From Paracoccus nototheniae (GTDB taxonomy: Bacteria > Pseudomonadota > Alphaproteobacteria > Rhodobacterales > Rhodobacteraceae): DNA of 64,000 bases. Numbering within the stretch: the first letter of the stretch is position 1; each line of letters begins with the position of its first letter. The notes beneath the pieces were generated by a model that saw only the letters and a program-made list of their open reading frames with translations, made no database searches and was not told where the DNA came from. The position numbers were made by a program, and so were the translations under genes. Below are positions 26,076 through 35,172 of this stretch, in pieces. Location: contig NZ_RQRT01000006.1 of the NCBI RefSeq assembly GCF_004335005.1, positions 24,863 through 88,862 of the forward strand, written 5' to 3'.

Positions 26076-26147
26076 CAAGTCCCTTTATGTGGTGCTTTGT
26101 GAATGAGAGGCGGACGAGGAACCGCCGAGCTGGAGGAGATTTGTAAA

Positions 26148-27176
26148 GTGACCATCAAGATTGTGTTGCGTGCGTCCGTCGCGCTGACTGCCCTTGCCCT
26201 GTCGGCAGGCGCCCCGCAGGCGCAGGAGGCCACCAAGGCCTGCCTGATCACCAAGACCGACATCAACCCCTTCTTCGTGAAAATGAAGGAAGGCGCGACC
26301 GCCAAGGCGGGCGAGCTGGGGGTCGAGCTGATGACCTTTGCGGGCAAGATCGATGGCGATCACGAGACCCAGCAGCAGGCCGTCGAAAGCTGCATCGCGG
26401 CGGGCGTCAAGGGCATCATGATCACCGCATCCGACACCAAGGCGATCACCGATGTTCTGGGGCAGGCGCGCGATGCCGGCATTCTGGTCATCGCGCTGGA
26501 CACGCCGCTGGACCCGATCGACGCCGCCGACGCGACCTTTGCCACCGACAACCGCGAGGCCGGTCGCCTGATCGGCGCATGGGCCGCCGGTCAGATGGGC
26601 GAGGCCGCAGCGGATGCCAAGATCGCGATGCTGGATCTGTCGGCCAGTTCGCCCTCGGTCGATGTGCTGCGCAATCAGGGCTTCATGGAGGGCTTTGGCA
26701 TCGACGTGGCCGATGAGAACGTCATCGGCGACGAGGACGATGCCCGCATCGTCGGCCACGAGGTCACCTCGGGCAACGAAGAGGGCGGTCGTCAGGCCAT
26801 GGAGGCGCTGCTGCAGATCGATCCGGGCATCAATCTGGTCTATACGATCAACGAACCCGCCGCTGCAGGCGCCTATGAGGCGCTGAAATCCTTTGGCATG
26901 GAAGAGAACGCCCTGATCGTGTCGATCGATGGCGGCTGTCCCGGCGTGCAGAACGTGGCCGAGGGCGTGATCGGTGCCACCGCCCAGCAATATCCGCTGC
27001 TGATGGCGTCCATGGGGATCGAGGCGATTGCCGCCTTTGCCGCCGACGGCACCATGCCCGAGGTGACCGAGGGTCTGGATTTCACGAATACCGGCGTCAA
27101 TCTGGTCACCGATCAGGCGGTCGAGGGCGTCAGCTCGATCAGCGTGGCCGACGGTCAGGCCCAGTGCTGGGGCTGA
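26148..27176 (+). CDS. frcB: Fructose-type ABC transporter substrate-binding protein
   Basis: A 342-residue periplasmic binding protein of the ribose/fructose group. It has a Sec signal peptide (about 1-25, ending APQAQ), then [67 protein letters not shown] and [16 protein letters not shown]. It strongly resembles rhizobial FrcB as I remember it. The start is GTG at 26148 with GGAGGAG about 10 nt upstream. First gene of frcBCA; control by the divergent ROK gene is likely. Confidence 0.9.
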   Translation: MTIKIVLRASVALTALALSAGAPQAQEATKACLITKTDINPFFVKMKEGATAKAGELGVELMTFAGKIDGDHETQQQAVESCIAAGVKGIMITASDTKAITDVLGQARDAGILVIALDTPLDPIDAADATFATDNREAGRLIGAWAAGQMGEAAADAKIAMLDLSASSPSVDVLRNQGFMEGFGIDVADENVIGDEDDARIVGHEVTSGNEEGGRQAMEALLQIDPGINLVYTINEPAAAGAYEALKSFGMEENALIVSIDGGCPGVQNVAEGVIGATAQQYPLLMASMGIEAIAAFAADGTMPEVTEGLDFTNTGVNLVTDQAVEGVSSISVADGQAQCWG

Positions 27177-27289
27177 ACCGGGGCTGATCGCCACCGGCTG
27201 CCGCATCGACGATGCGGCAGGGCTGAGAACCGGCGATGGCGGGCGTTCCCCCGCCGTCGCCCTTTCCCGACATCCACACGGAGATCCCG

Positions 27290-28345
27290 ATGTCCGATAC
27301 CCCCGATCCCGTGGTCGAACGCAATCCGGGCGACGCCGTCGCACGGTTCGACCACCGCCAGCGCAGCGCGCTGGACCGGTTGCAGCATTTCCTGCACCAG
27401 TATCCCACCATGGTTCCGGTCATCGTGCTGGTTCTGTCCCTGATCGCTTTCGGGCTGATCTCTCCGAATTTCTTCTCGGCCTTCAACCTGTCGCTGGTGC
27501 TGCAGCAGGTCGCGGTCGTGGGCACGCTGGCGGCGGCGCAGTCGCTGGTCATCCTGACCGCGGGCATTGATCTGTCGGTCGGCGCGGTCATGGTGCTGAT
27601 TTCGGTCATCATGGGCCAGCTGGCGGTGAATTTCGGCATTCCCGTGCCCATCGCCATTCTTGTGGGTCTGGCCTGCGGGGCCGCCACCGGGGCGCTGAAC
27701 GGCTGGCTGGTCACCCGGCTGAAGCTGCCGCCCTTCATCACCACGCTTGGCACCTGGAACGTGTTTCTGGCGCTGAACTATTACCTGTCGGGCCGGGAGA
27801 CGATCCGAAGCCAGACGCTGGATACCGATGCGCCGCTGCTGAAATTCTTTGGCACCCGGTTCGAGTTCGGCGGCGCTGTGCTGACCTATGGCGTCATCCT
27901 GATGGTCGTGGTGTTCGCGGTTCTGTATTATGCGCTCTACAAGACCGCATGGGGCCGCAGGGTCTATGCCGTGGGCGACGATCCGGAATCGGCGGCACTG
28001 GCGGGGATCCAGACGAAACGCGTTCTGATGTCGGTCTATATGGTGGCGGGCGTGATCTGTGCGCTGGCGGCCTGGTCGTCCATCGGGCGGGTGGGATCGA
28101 TCAGCCCGACCTCGTTCTTCGAGGCGAACCTAGAATCCATCACCGCCGTGGTGATCGGCGGGATCTCTCTCTTCGGCGGGCGCGGGTCCATTCTGGGGCC
28201 GCTGATCGGGGCGCTGATCGTCGGCGTCTTCAATTCCGGCCTGCGGCTGGCAGGGGTGGACGTGCTGTGGCAGCTGTTCGCAACCGGCTGGCTGATCATC
28301 TTTGCCGTGGCCATCGACCAATGGATCAGAAAGGTGTCGTCATGA
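27290..28345 (+). CDS. frcC: Fructose-type ABC transporter permease
   Basis: A 351-residue integral membrane permease of the RbsC/FrcC family with about 9-10 hydrophobic helices. Family marks are LILTAGIDLSVGAVMVLISVIMG, the cytoplasmic coupling stretch GRRVYAVGDDPESAALAGI and ITAVVIGGISLFGGRGSILGPLIGALIVGV. GGAGAT precedes ATG 27290. Its stop overlaps the frcA start as ATGA. It forms the membrane channel for the sugar captured by FrcB. Confidence 0.92.
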   Translation: MSDTPDPVVERNPGDAVARFDHRQRSALDRLQHFLHQYPTMVPVIVLVLSLIAFGLISPNFFSAFNLSLVLQQVAVVGTLAAAQSLVILTAGIDLSVGAVMVLISVIMGQLAVNFGIPVPIAILVGLACGAATGALNGWLVTRLKLPPFITTLGTWNVFLALNYYLSGRETIRSQTLDTDAPLLKFFGTRFEFGGAVLTYGVILMVVVFAVLYYALYKTAWGRRVYAVGDDPESAALAGIQTKRVLMSVYMVAGVICALAAWSSIGRVGSISPTSFFEANLESITAVVIGGISLFGGRGSILGPLIGALIVGVFNSGLRLAGVDVLWQLFATGWLIIFAVAIDQWIRKVSS

Positions 28346-29115
28346 CCGAGCCGCTGCTTTCCGCCCGCAATCTGGTCAAGCGCTATGGCCGTGTGACCGC
28401 CATGGATCATGCCGATTTCGACCTGTATCCCGGCGAGATTCTGGCCGTCATCGGTGACAATGGCGCGGGCAAATCCAGCCTCATCAAGGCGATTTCCGGC
28501 GCGGTCAAACCCGATGAGGGCGAGATCCGGCTGGACGGCAAACCCGTCAGCTTTGCCAGCACGCTGGATGCGCGCAAGATGGGGATCGAGACCGTCTATC
28601 AGACGCTGGCCTTGTCCCCCGCCTTGTCCATTTCCGACAACATGTTCATGGGCCGCGAACTGAAGAAGCCCGGCTTCATGGGCAAGTGGCTGGGCATGCT
28701 GGACAAGCCCGCGATGGACGATTTTGCCCGCGCCAAGCTGACCGAACTGGGACTGATGACGATCCAGAACATCAACCAGCCGGTCGAGACCCTGTCGGGC
28801 GGCCAGCGCCAAGGCGTGGCCGTCGCCCGCGCCGCAGCCTTTGGCAGCCGGGTGATCATTCTGGACGAACCGACCGCCGCTTTGGGCGTCAAGGAAAGCC
28901 GCCGGGTGCTGGATCTGATCCAGGACGTGCGCTCGCGCGGCATTCCGATCGTGCTGATCAGCCACAACATGCCGCATGTCTTCGAGGTGGCCGACCGCAT
29001 CCACATTCACCGGCTTGGCAAGCGGCTGTGCGTGATCGACCCCAAGGAGCATTCGATGTCGGATGCGGTGTCCTACATGACCGGCGCGCGGCTGCCCGAG
29101 GGGGTTGCGGCCTGA
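28342..29115 (+). CDS. frcA: Fructose-type ABC transporter ATP-binding protein
   Basis: A 257-residue single-domain ABC ATPase. Walker A is GDNGAGKSS, the signature LSGGQRQGVAVARA, Walker B VIILDEPTAAL, and the switch histidine is in LISHNMPHV. Ribose-type importers often use a fused double ATPase; a single domain fits the Frc subgroup, which would work as a homodimer. It is the last gene of the operon and overlaps frcC by 4 nt. No fructokinase gene (frcK) follows; an intergenic repeat does. Confidence 0.93.
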   Translation: MTEPLLSARNLVKRYGRVTAMDHADFDLYPGEILAVIGDNGAGKSSLIKAISGAVKPDEGEIRLDGKPVSFASTLDARKMGIETVYQTLALSPALSISDNMFMGRELKKPGFMGKWLGMLDKPAMDDFARAKLTELGLMTIQNINQPVETLSGGQRQGVAVARAAAFGSRVIILDEPTAALGVKESRRVLDLIQDVRSRGIPIVLISHNMPHVFEVADRIHIHRLGKRLCVIDPKEHSMSDAVSYMTGARLPEGVAA

Positions 29116-29116
29116 C

Positions 29117-29223
29117 TTGCGTCCCGCGGATGCCGGGGGGCTTCGCGCCCCGTCGCCGGCTGGTCCTCGGACCAGTGGCGCACCAACCGGCGCCCCCCCG
29201 CGGGATATTTTTTTGAAGAAGAA
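29117..29223. repeat. Intergenic inverted-repeat element, copy 2 (plus orientation)
   Basis: The element runs TTGCGTCCCGCGG, a GC-rich segment, the same 44-nt core with the hairpin TGGTCC-TC-GGACCA as the element at 23971-24074, then GGGATATTTT and TTGAAGAAGAAA. It lies just after frcA and before the convergent exporter gene. Confidence 0.75.
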
Positions 29224-29258
29224 ATGGGGGGGCGGGGTCGTTTTGGGGGCCCGCCTGT

Positions 29259-30479
29259 TCAGTCGTCTAGGCGGCGCATCAGGGCCCATGCGAGGGCGGA
29301 GCAGATGAGCGTCGCGGTGATCGCGGGGATGGCGGTGCCGTTATAGAGCAGGCCCACGGGGGCGGCGATCAGGACGGCGGCCAGCGTCGAGATGGCGGCG
29401 ATGATCGAGGCGGCCATGCCGGCAATATGGCCCATGCGCTGCAGGGCGAGGGCGTTGAGATTGCCGAAGGTCACGCCCGCCATGAAGAACACGCTGGTCG
29501 CCCAGAAGAAGAAGGCCGGGAACCGCAGCGCCTGCGGCAGGATATCCGTCAGAAGCGCCGTCAGCACGACACCCGAGACGATCGTCTGCATGACATAGGC
29601 CCATTTGGCGATGCGCCGCATGCCGAAGCGGATCACGAAGGTGGCGTTCAGGATCGTGCCCGAGCCGGACAGAAGCGCCATGGCCGCGAACCAGAGGTGG
29701 AAATTCTCGCCCTTGCCATAGGTTTCGCCGAACAGCTGCTGGGCCGAGGAGAGAAGGCCGAACATCTGTCCGAAGCCAAGCGTCAGGATCAGCGTGGCCA
29801 GCATGACCTGACGGTCCGACAGCACCTCGCGCGCGGCGGCATAGAGGGTGGGGATCCGCAGCGGGCGGCGGGCGGCGGGGGGCAGGGTTTCCTCTTGCCG
29901 CATGTTCAGCCAGAGGGCGCCGACCACGGCAAAGGCGATGAAGGCCAGAAACACGCCCTGCCAGCCGGAAATCGCGATGATCCCCGCGCCAAGCGTCGGC
30001 GCCACGGCCGGGATCATGATGAAGATCATCATCACGAAGCTGGTGATCCGGGCCATCTCGCGCCCCTCATAGAGGTCGCGGACCAGCGCCAGGCCGACGA
30101 TGCGGGGGCCTGCCGCGCCCAGACCCTGCACGAAGCGGGCGATCAGCAGGAATTCCAGCGAGTCCGCATAAAGCGCCGCGATCGTGGCGGCGATATAGAT
30201 GCCAAAGCCGATTGTGATCGTCCGCTTGCGTCCGATCGCATCCGAGATCGGGCCCGCGAACAGCGTTCCCAGCCCCATGCCCGCCACGAAGGCGGTCAGG
30301 ATCAGCTGGGCGCGGTTGACATTGTCGGGCGTCAGCTCGGCCGCGATATCGGGCAGGGCGGGCAGCATCGCATCGATCGAAAAGGCGATCGTCGCGAAAA
30401 GGAACGCCAACATGGCGATGAATTCGGGCAAGGGCAGGCGGCGCGGGGGCGCGGCCTGAGCAAGGGAGCTGTCGGTCAT
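29259..30479 (-). CDS. MFS drug exporter, Bcr/CflA type (second copy)
   Basis: A 406-residue, 12-helix transporter. Motif A appears as AGPISDAIGRKRTITIG; GAAGPRIVGLALVRDLYEGREMARITSFVMMIFIMIPAVAPTLG is the Bcr/CflA signature around helices 4-5. It probably exports a drug or metabolite with proton exchange. It is only distantly similar to the exporter at 5407-6597 and is not a recent duplicate. An AGGCGA site precedes the ATG. Confidence 0.92.
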   Translation of the reverse strand: MTDSSLAQAAPPRRLPLPEFIAMLAFLFATIAFSIDAMLPALPDIAAELTPDNVNRAQLILTAFVAGMGLGTLFAGPISDAIGRKRTITIGFGIYIAATIAALYADSLEFLLIARFVQGLGAAGPRIVGLALVRDLYEGREMARITSFVMMIFIMIPAVAPTLGAGIIAISGWQGVFLAFIAFAVVGALWLNMRQEETLPPAARRPLRIPTLYAAAREVLSDRQVMLATLILTLGFGQMFGLLSSAQQLFGETYGKGENFHLWFAAMALLSGSGTILNATFVIRFGMRRIAKWAYVMQTIVSGVVLTALLTDILPQALRFPAFFFWATSVFFMAGVTFGNLNALALQRMGHIAGMAASIIAAISTLAAVLIAAPVGLLYNGTAIPAITATLICSALAWALMRRLDD

Positions 30480-30540
30480 GGGGATCGCCTGTCGGTTCTG
30501 GTTCTGAAATAGGCCAGAATTGCACAGTCTGCAAGTCCCG

Positions 30541-31164
30541 CTAGGGGGAGGCTGTCATGATCTCGTCGATGACCTGCTGCCACAGCCTGGCGGGCTGGGC
30601 GCCGCTGACGGCATGGGCATCGGCCACGATGAAGGTGGGGACCGAGGTGATGCCGCGCTGACGGGCGTGATCCTCGCGCCGGGCGACCTCGTCGCGATCG
30701 GCGTCGCTGGCCAGCAGGCGGGCGGTCAGGTCCGGGTCCATGCCCGCATCGGCTGCGATGGCGGTCAGGACGGTGGGGTCGCCGATATCGCGCGCCTGAT
30801 GCCAATGCGCGTCCAGAAGGCCGGACATGACGCGGTCCTGCGCGCCCTCGAGCCCGGCCCAATGCATCAGGCGATGCGCGTCGCTGGTGTCGGGTTCGCG
30901 GGGCGACGGGTTCAGCACCAGCCCAAGTGCCGCAGCACGCTCGGCCATGGCGCGCATGGCGGGTTCGGCACCCTCGCCCAGCTTGGCGCGCAGATGGGCG
31001 ATGCGGTCCATGCCCTGCGGGGCCATGTCGGGGTTCAGGCGGAACGGATGCCAGGTCAGCACGAAGGGATGGCCGGGGCGGCTGTCCAGCGCGCGGTCCA
31101 GTTCGGTCTTGCCGATCAGGCACCACGGGCAGACGGGGTCGGCAAAGATGTCCAGACGGGTCAC
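30541..31164 (-). CDS. DsbA-family thioredoxin-like oxidoreductase (FrnE-like)
   Basis: A 207-residue protein with a thioredoxin fold and helical insertion. The redox motif is C12-P-W-C15 near the N-terminus, and the cis-proline segment reads ITSVPTFIV. No signal peptide is present, so it is cytoplasmic, like FrnE and 2-hydroxychromene-2-carboxylate isomerase relatives. The CPWC motif suggests disulfide chemistry rather than isomerase activity. It is separated from cspA by about 160 nt. Confidence 0.88.
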   Translation of the reverse strand: MTRLDIFADPVCPWCLIGKTELDRALDSRPGHPFVLTWHPFRLNPDMAPQGMDRIAHLRAKLGEGAEPAMRAMAERAAALGLVLNPSPREPDTSDAHRLMHWAGLEGAQDRVMSGLLDAHWHQARDIGDPTVLTAIAADAGMDPDLTARLLASDADRDEVARREDHARQRGITSVPTFIVADAHAVSGAQPARLWQQVIDEIMTASP

Positions 31165-31277
31165 GGGCGGTCCTTGAACTGGTTGCGGGGCCCTGTCTAG
31201 CGGGCGGGGGCCGGACGCGCCAGAGCTGTGGCGTGCAGTCTGGGCGCGCGGTCCGTCAGAGAAAAGCGGCCTGTCAC

Positions 31278-31305
31278 AAAAAAACGGCCCGCGCGAACGG
31301 GCCGT
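31278..31305 (-). terminator. Rho-independent terminator of cspA
   Basis: On the minus strand the stem ACGGCCCG / CGGGCCGT (8 bp with a 6-nt loop, 31305-31284) is followed by seven T residues (31284-31278). It is 22 nt past the cspA stop. Confidence 0.9.
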
Positions 31306-31326
31306 CGCATCCCCGGATCGGTTCGA

Positions 31327-31533
31327 TCAGAGCGGGCGCAGGTCGCTGGCCGAGGCCCGTCCGTCGCGGCCCGATTGCAGTTCATAGCCGACTTTTTGAT
31401 TGTCCTGCAGGCCGGTCAGGCCCGCGCGTTCCACGGCGGAGATATGCACGAACACATCCTTGCCGCCGTCATCGGGTGCGATGAACCCATAGCCCTTGGT
31501 GGAATTGAACCATTTCACCGTACCGGTCGCCAT
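31327..31533 (-). CDS. Cold-shock protein, CspA family
   Basis: A 68-residue cold-shock domain with both RNP motifs: KGYGFIAP (RNP1) and VFVHISAV (RNP2). It binds single-stranded nucleic acid and acts as an RNA chaperone. It starts [14 protein letters not shown] at 31533 with GGAGAG upstream; a longer in-frame start is less likely. There are about 207 nt between it and thrS that should carry its promoter and leader, in which I see no distinct motif. Confidence 0.95.
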   Translation of the reverse strand: MATGTVKWFNSTKGYGFIAPDDGGKDVFVHISAVERAGLTGLQDNQKVGYELQSGRDGRASASDLRPL

Positions 31534-31740
31534 AACCGTTCTCTCCTTCAAGTCCTCCGGGCGCAGGATTGCGTCCGGCCGTGCAGCCCGCTTTCGGTTT
31601 TCCGGCTGCCCGTCGAGAGGGAGGCGGTAGAAAGTCTTTGCTCACAGCTACGAGAGGATGCCCGATTCGGACCAAAAGGCAAGATGGAACCGCGCGGGAA
31701 AACGCCCCCACGCGGCATGGTTGTGCAGGGGTGCTGCGGC

Positions 31741-33687
31741 TTATCGCAGATCGGGCGGCGTGGCCTCGTATGCCAGGTCCGCGACCACCTCGGCCAGCGT
31801 CAGGGTGCGGCTGCCTTGGGCATCCAGACGGCGCAGAGAGACGGTGCGGTCCTGCACCTCTTTCATGCCGATGGCGAGGATCGCTGGCACGCGGCCGACG
31901 CTGTGTTCACGGACCTTGTAGTTGATCTTTTCGTTGCGGGTATCGGCCTCGGCCCGCAGACCGGCGGCGCGCAGGGCGGCCACAACCTCGGCCACATAGT
32001 CATCCGCATCCGACACGATCGAGGCGACCACGACCTGACGCGGCGCCAGCCACAAGGGCAGCTTGCCCGCCGAGTTTTCGATCAGGATGCCGATGAAGCG
32101 TTCGAAGCTGCCCAGAACCGCCCGGTGCAGCATGATGGGCCGGTGCTTGGCGCCGTCGGGGCCGACATATTCGGCGTCCAGACGTTCGGGCAGATTGGGA
32201 TCGACCTGCAGCGTGCCGCATTGCCAATCGCGCCCGATGGCGTCGCGCAGCACGAATTCCAGCTTGGGGCCATAGAACGCGCCCTCGCCGGGGAACAGCT
32301 CGAACTCATGGCCCGCCGCCTTGCAGGCATTGCCAAGCGCAGCCTCGACACGGTCCCAGCTTTCGTCGCTGCCGATGCGCTTTTCGGGGCGGGTGGACAG
32401 CTTGATGCGCCATTGGTCAAAGCCCAGATCGGCATAGATGCCCGACAGGAAGTCGATGAATTTCTTCGATTCCGCCTCGATCTGATCCTCGGTGCAGAAG
32501 ATATGGCCGTCATCCTGCGTGAAGCCGCGTACCCGCATGATACCATGCAAGGCGCCCGAGGGTTCATAGCGGTTGCAGGATCCGAACTCGGCCATGCGCA
32601 AGGGCAGGTCGCGATAGGATTTCAGACCGTGGTTGAAGACCTGCACATGGCAGGGACAGTTCATCGGTTTCAGGGCGTTGACCGTCTTGGTCTTGGCGTG
32701 ATCCTCGTCCACCTCGACGATGAACATGTTCTCCTGATAATTGTCCCAATGGCCTGATTCTTCCCACAATTTGCGGTTGACGACCTGCGGGGTGTTCACC
32801 TCGACATAGCCGTCGGCACGCTGCTTGCGGCGCATGTAATCCTGCAGCGCGACATAGATGTTCCAGCCGTTCGGATGCCAGAAGACTTGCCCCGGCGCCT
32901 CTTCCTGCATGTGGAACAGGTCCATCTCGCGGCCCAGCTTGCGGTGGTCGCGTTTCGCGGCCTCTTCCAGCATGGTCATATGGGCTTTCAGATCGTCGCG
33001 GTTGCGGAAGGCCACGCCATAGATGCGCTGCAACATCGGACGCGTCGCATCGCCCAGCCAATAGGCCCCCGCGATATGGGTCAGCTTGAAGGCATCGGCA
33101 GGCAGTTGCCCCGTCGATTGCAGATGCGGGCCCCGGCACAGATCCTGCCAATCGCCATGCCAGTACATGCGCAGATCCTGATCCGCAGGGATGCGGTCGA
33201 TCAGCTCCAGCTTGAACGGCTCGCCGGCCGCCTTGTAATGGGCGATGGCGCGGTCGCGGTCCCAGACCTCGGTCCGGACGGGGTCGCGGGCGTTGATGAT
33301 CTCGCGCATCTTGGCCTCGATGGCGCCCAGATCCTCGGGGGTGAAGGGATCGGCGCGGTCGAAGTCATAGAACCAGCCATAGTCGCGGACCGGGCCGATG
33401 GTGACGCGCACATCGGGCCAGATCGCCTGCACGGCGCGGGCCATGACATGGGCGAAATCATGGCGGATCAGCTCCAGCGCCTGCGCGTCATCCTTCATCG
33501 TGTGGATGGCGATGGTGCCGCTGGCAGCGATGGGCCAGGCCAGATCGATGTGCTGACCATCGAGGCTGGCGGAAATGGCGCGTTTGGCCAGGCTGGGCGC
33601 GATGCTTTGCGCGACCTCGGCCGCCGTCACGCCGGCAGGGTAGTCGCGCGCATGGCCATCGGGAAAGGTCAGGGTGATCTGGGACAT
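31741..33687 (-). CDS. thrS: Threonyl-tRNA synthetase
   Basis: A 648-residue class II synthetase that charges tRNA-Thr. The order is TGS domain (1-62), editing domain (with the [12 protein letters not shown] zinc-like motif), catalytic core ([12 protein letters not shown] with a zinc-binding Cys, [38 protein letters not shown]) and the anticodon-binding domain. The open frame runs 687 nt further upstream, but that part is antisense to the hydrolase gene. ATG at 33687 has GGAGGAC at the right distance. Confidence 0.97.
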   Translation of the reverse strand: MSQITLTFPDGHARDYPAGVTAAEVAQSIAPSLAKRAISASLDGQHIDLAWPIAASGTIAIHTMKDDAQALELIRHDFAHVMARAVQAIWPDVRVTIGPVRDYGWFYDFDRADPFTPEDLGAIEAKMREIINARDPVRTEVWDRDRAIAHYKAAGEPFKLELIDRIPADQDLRMYWHGDWQDLCRGPHLQSTGQLPADAFKLTHIAGAYWLGDATRPMLQRIYGVAFRNRDDLKAHMTMLEEAAKRDHRKLGREMDLFHMQEEAPGQVFWHPNGWNIYVALQDYMRRKQRADGYVEVNTPQVVNRKLWEESGHWDNYQENMFIVEVDEDHAKTKTVNALKPMNCPCHVQVFNHGLKSYRDLPLRMAEFGSCNRYEPSGALHGIMRVRGFTQDDGHIFCTEDQIEAESKKFIDFLSGIYADLGFDQWRIKLSTRPEKRIGSDESWDRVEAALGNACKAAGHEFELFPGEGAFYGPKLEFVLRDAIGRDWQCGTLQVDPNLPERLDAEYVGPDGAKHRPIMLHRAVLGSFERFIGILIENSAGKLPLWLAPRQVVVASIVSDADDYVAEVVAALRAAGLRAEADTRNEKINYKVREHSVGRVPAILAIGMKEVQDRTVSLRRLDAQGSRTLTLAEVVADLAYEATPPDLR

Positions 33688-33852
33688 CAAAGTCCTCCTC
33701 GTCGGTCTGGCGCCCACGGAACGCCCGGTTGCAAGTGATGGTCGGCGGCAGGCATGACCGCCACCGGGGCGACTGTCAAGCCGGGCGGGCTTGCCGCGCG
33801 GCGGCGGGAACGGCACTGTGGCGGGACCGGTTGCACAGCAGAGGGGGCGCGG

Positions 33853-34590
33853 ATGACCGATTATCTGACGACGGGCACGGGGCGGCGCATCGCCTATGAC
33901 CGACTGACAGGGCAGGGGCCGGGCGTGGTGTTTCTGGGTGGCTTCCGGTCCGACATGGGCGGCTCCAAGGCCGTGCATCTGCGCAGCTGGGCGCAACAGG
34001 CGGGCCGGGCCTTTCTGCGGTTCGATTATTCCGGGCATGGCGACAGCGCGGGCCGGTTCGAGGATGGCTGCATCGGCGACTGGACAGAGGATGCGCGCGC
34101 CGTGATCGAGGCGCTGACCGACGGGCCGCAATTGCTGGTGGGATCGTCGATGGGCGGCTGGATCAGCCTGCTGATGGCACGCGCCCTGCCGCAGCGGGTC
34201 GCCGGGCTGGTCACCATCGCCGCCGCCCCGGATTTCACGGAACGCGGTTTCTGGGCGGGGTTCACCGCCGATCAGCGCGCCGCGTTGGAAAAGCAGGGCC
34301 GGGTCGAGATGCCAAGCGAATACGGCGCGCCGCTGGTGCTGACGCGCCGCCTGATCGAGGATGGGCGCGATCATCTGATCATGGACCGCCCCCTGTCGTT
34401 GCGCTGTCCGGTGCGGATGTTGCAGGGCACCGCGGACGCTGACGTGCCGATGTCATGGGCGCTGGACCTGCTGGATCATGCCTCGGGCGCGGATCTGCGG
34501 CTGACCCTTGTCAAAGGGGCCGATCACCGCTTTTCCACGCCCGACTGTCTGGATCTGATCGTGCAGACGATCGAGGATCTGCCCGTCTGA
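33853..34590 (+). CDS. Alpha/beta hydrolase
   Basis: A 245-residue serine hydrolase. The nucleophile elbow is G-S-S99-M-G; the oxyanion/HG region is [14 protein letters not shown]; the acid and histidine fall in [12 protein letters not shown] and [11 protein letters not shown]. Spacing and the N-terminal [17 protein letters not shown] resemble ABHD10-like thioesterases, so a short-ester or acyl-thioester substrate is plausible. It is divergent from thrS. ATG at 33853 follows GAGGGGG. Confidence 0.88.
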   Translation: MTDYLTTGTGRRIAYDRLTGQGPGVVFLGGFRSDMGGSKAVHLRSWAQQAGRAFLRFDYSGHGDSAGRFEDGCIGDWTEDARAVIEALTDGPQLLVGSSMGGWISLLMARALPQRVAGLVTIAAAPDFTERGFWAGFTADQRAALEKQGRVEMPSEYGAPLVLTRRLIEDGRDHLIMDRPLSLRCPVRMLQGTADADVPMSWALDLLDHASGADLRLTLVKGADHRFSTPDCLDLIVQTIEDLPV

Positions 34591-34607
34591 TCAGAAGGTC
34601 CACCTGA

Positions 34608-35081
34608 TCAGAACGTCAGCGTGTAATGTTCGCCCATATCGGGCTTGTCGCCGGTGATCTTAGACTTGGCGATCTGATACATGAAAGACAGGCTGCCGCC
34701 GGTGGCCCAGACCTCGGCCTCGGTCAGGTCCATGCGCAGCAGCTGCACGTCGGGATCTTGCTTGCCATCCTCGAACCAGCTGGAGGCGATGGCGTTCCAC
34801 AGATCGTCCAGCTTGGCGCGGTCGTCGGACAAGGACAGGGTGCCGTGGATGCGGGCATAAAGACCCTCTCCGCCATCACTGACGACGTGGATGGCGGGCT
34901 GGGCGCCCTGCATCGCAGTTTTCGCCAGATCGGTGCCCTTGGCGGTGATGAACCACAGCACCCCGGAATCGCGGTCGGCGTAATGGGACATCGGCACCAG
35001 ACGGGCATGGTCAGTCGTGCCCAGCATGCCGCTGTTGGTGTCGTCGAGGCGGCTCCAGAACTGGTCGGTGTGATCGGTCAT
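34608..35081 (-). CDS. Pyridoxamine 5'-phosphate oxidase-like (general stress 26 type) flavin-binding protein
   Basis: A 157-residue split-barrel protein of the PNPOx-like superfamily: GMLGTTDHARLVPMSHYADRDSGVLWFITAKGTDLAK and the VWATGGSLSFMYQIAKSKITG tail match general-stress-protein-26 members. These bind flavin and take part in stress responses; true pyridoxamine oxidase activity is unlikely. ATG at 35081 with AAAGGA is preferred over the longer frame. Confidence 0.85.
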   Translation of the reverse strand: MTDHTDQFWSRLDDTNSGMLGTTDHARLVPMSHYADRDSGVLWFITAKGTDLAKTAMQGAQPAIHVVSDGGEGLYARIHGTLSLSDDRAKLDDLWNAIASSWFEDGKQDPDVQLLRMDLTEAEVWATGGSLSFMYQIAKSKITGDKPDMGEHYTLTF

Positions 35082-35172
35082 GTCGTGATCCTTTCGGGGC
35101 CGCGTCAGGCGGCGTTCGGGATCAAAACGAGGGCGCATGGGGGGCGGTTCCGCCCCCCACGCCGGCGCCGCC

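Noticed and set aside
33688..34374. Long N-terminal extension of the threonyl-tRNA synthetase frame
   Set aside because: It is antisense to a well-supported hydrolase gene, and the true ATG at 33687 has a strong ribosome site and the expected family start.
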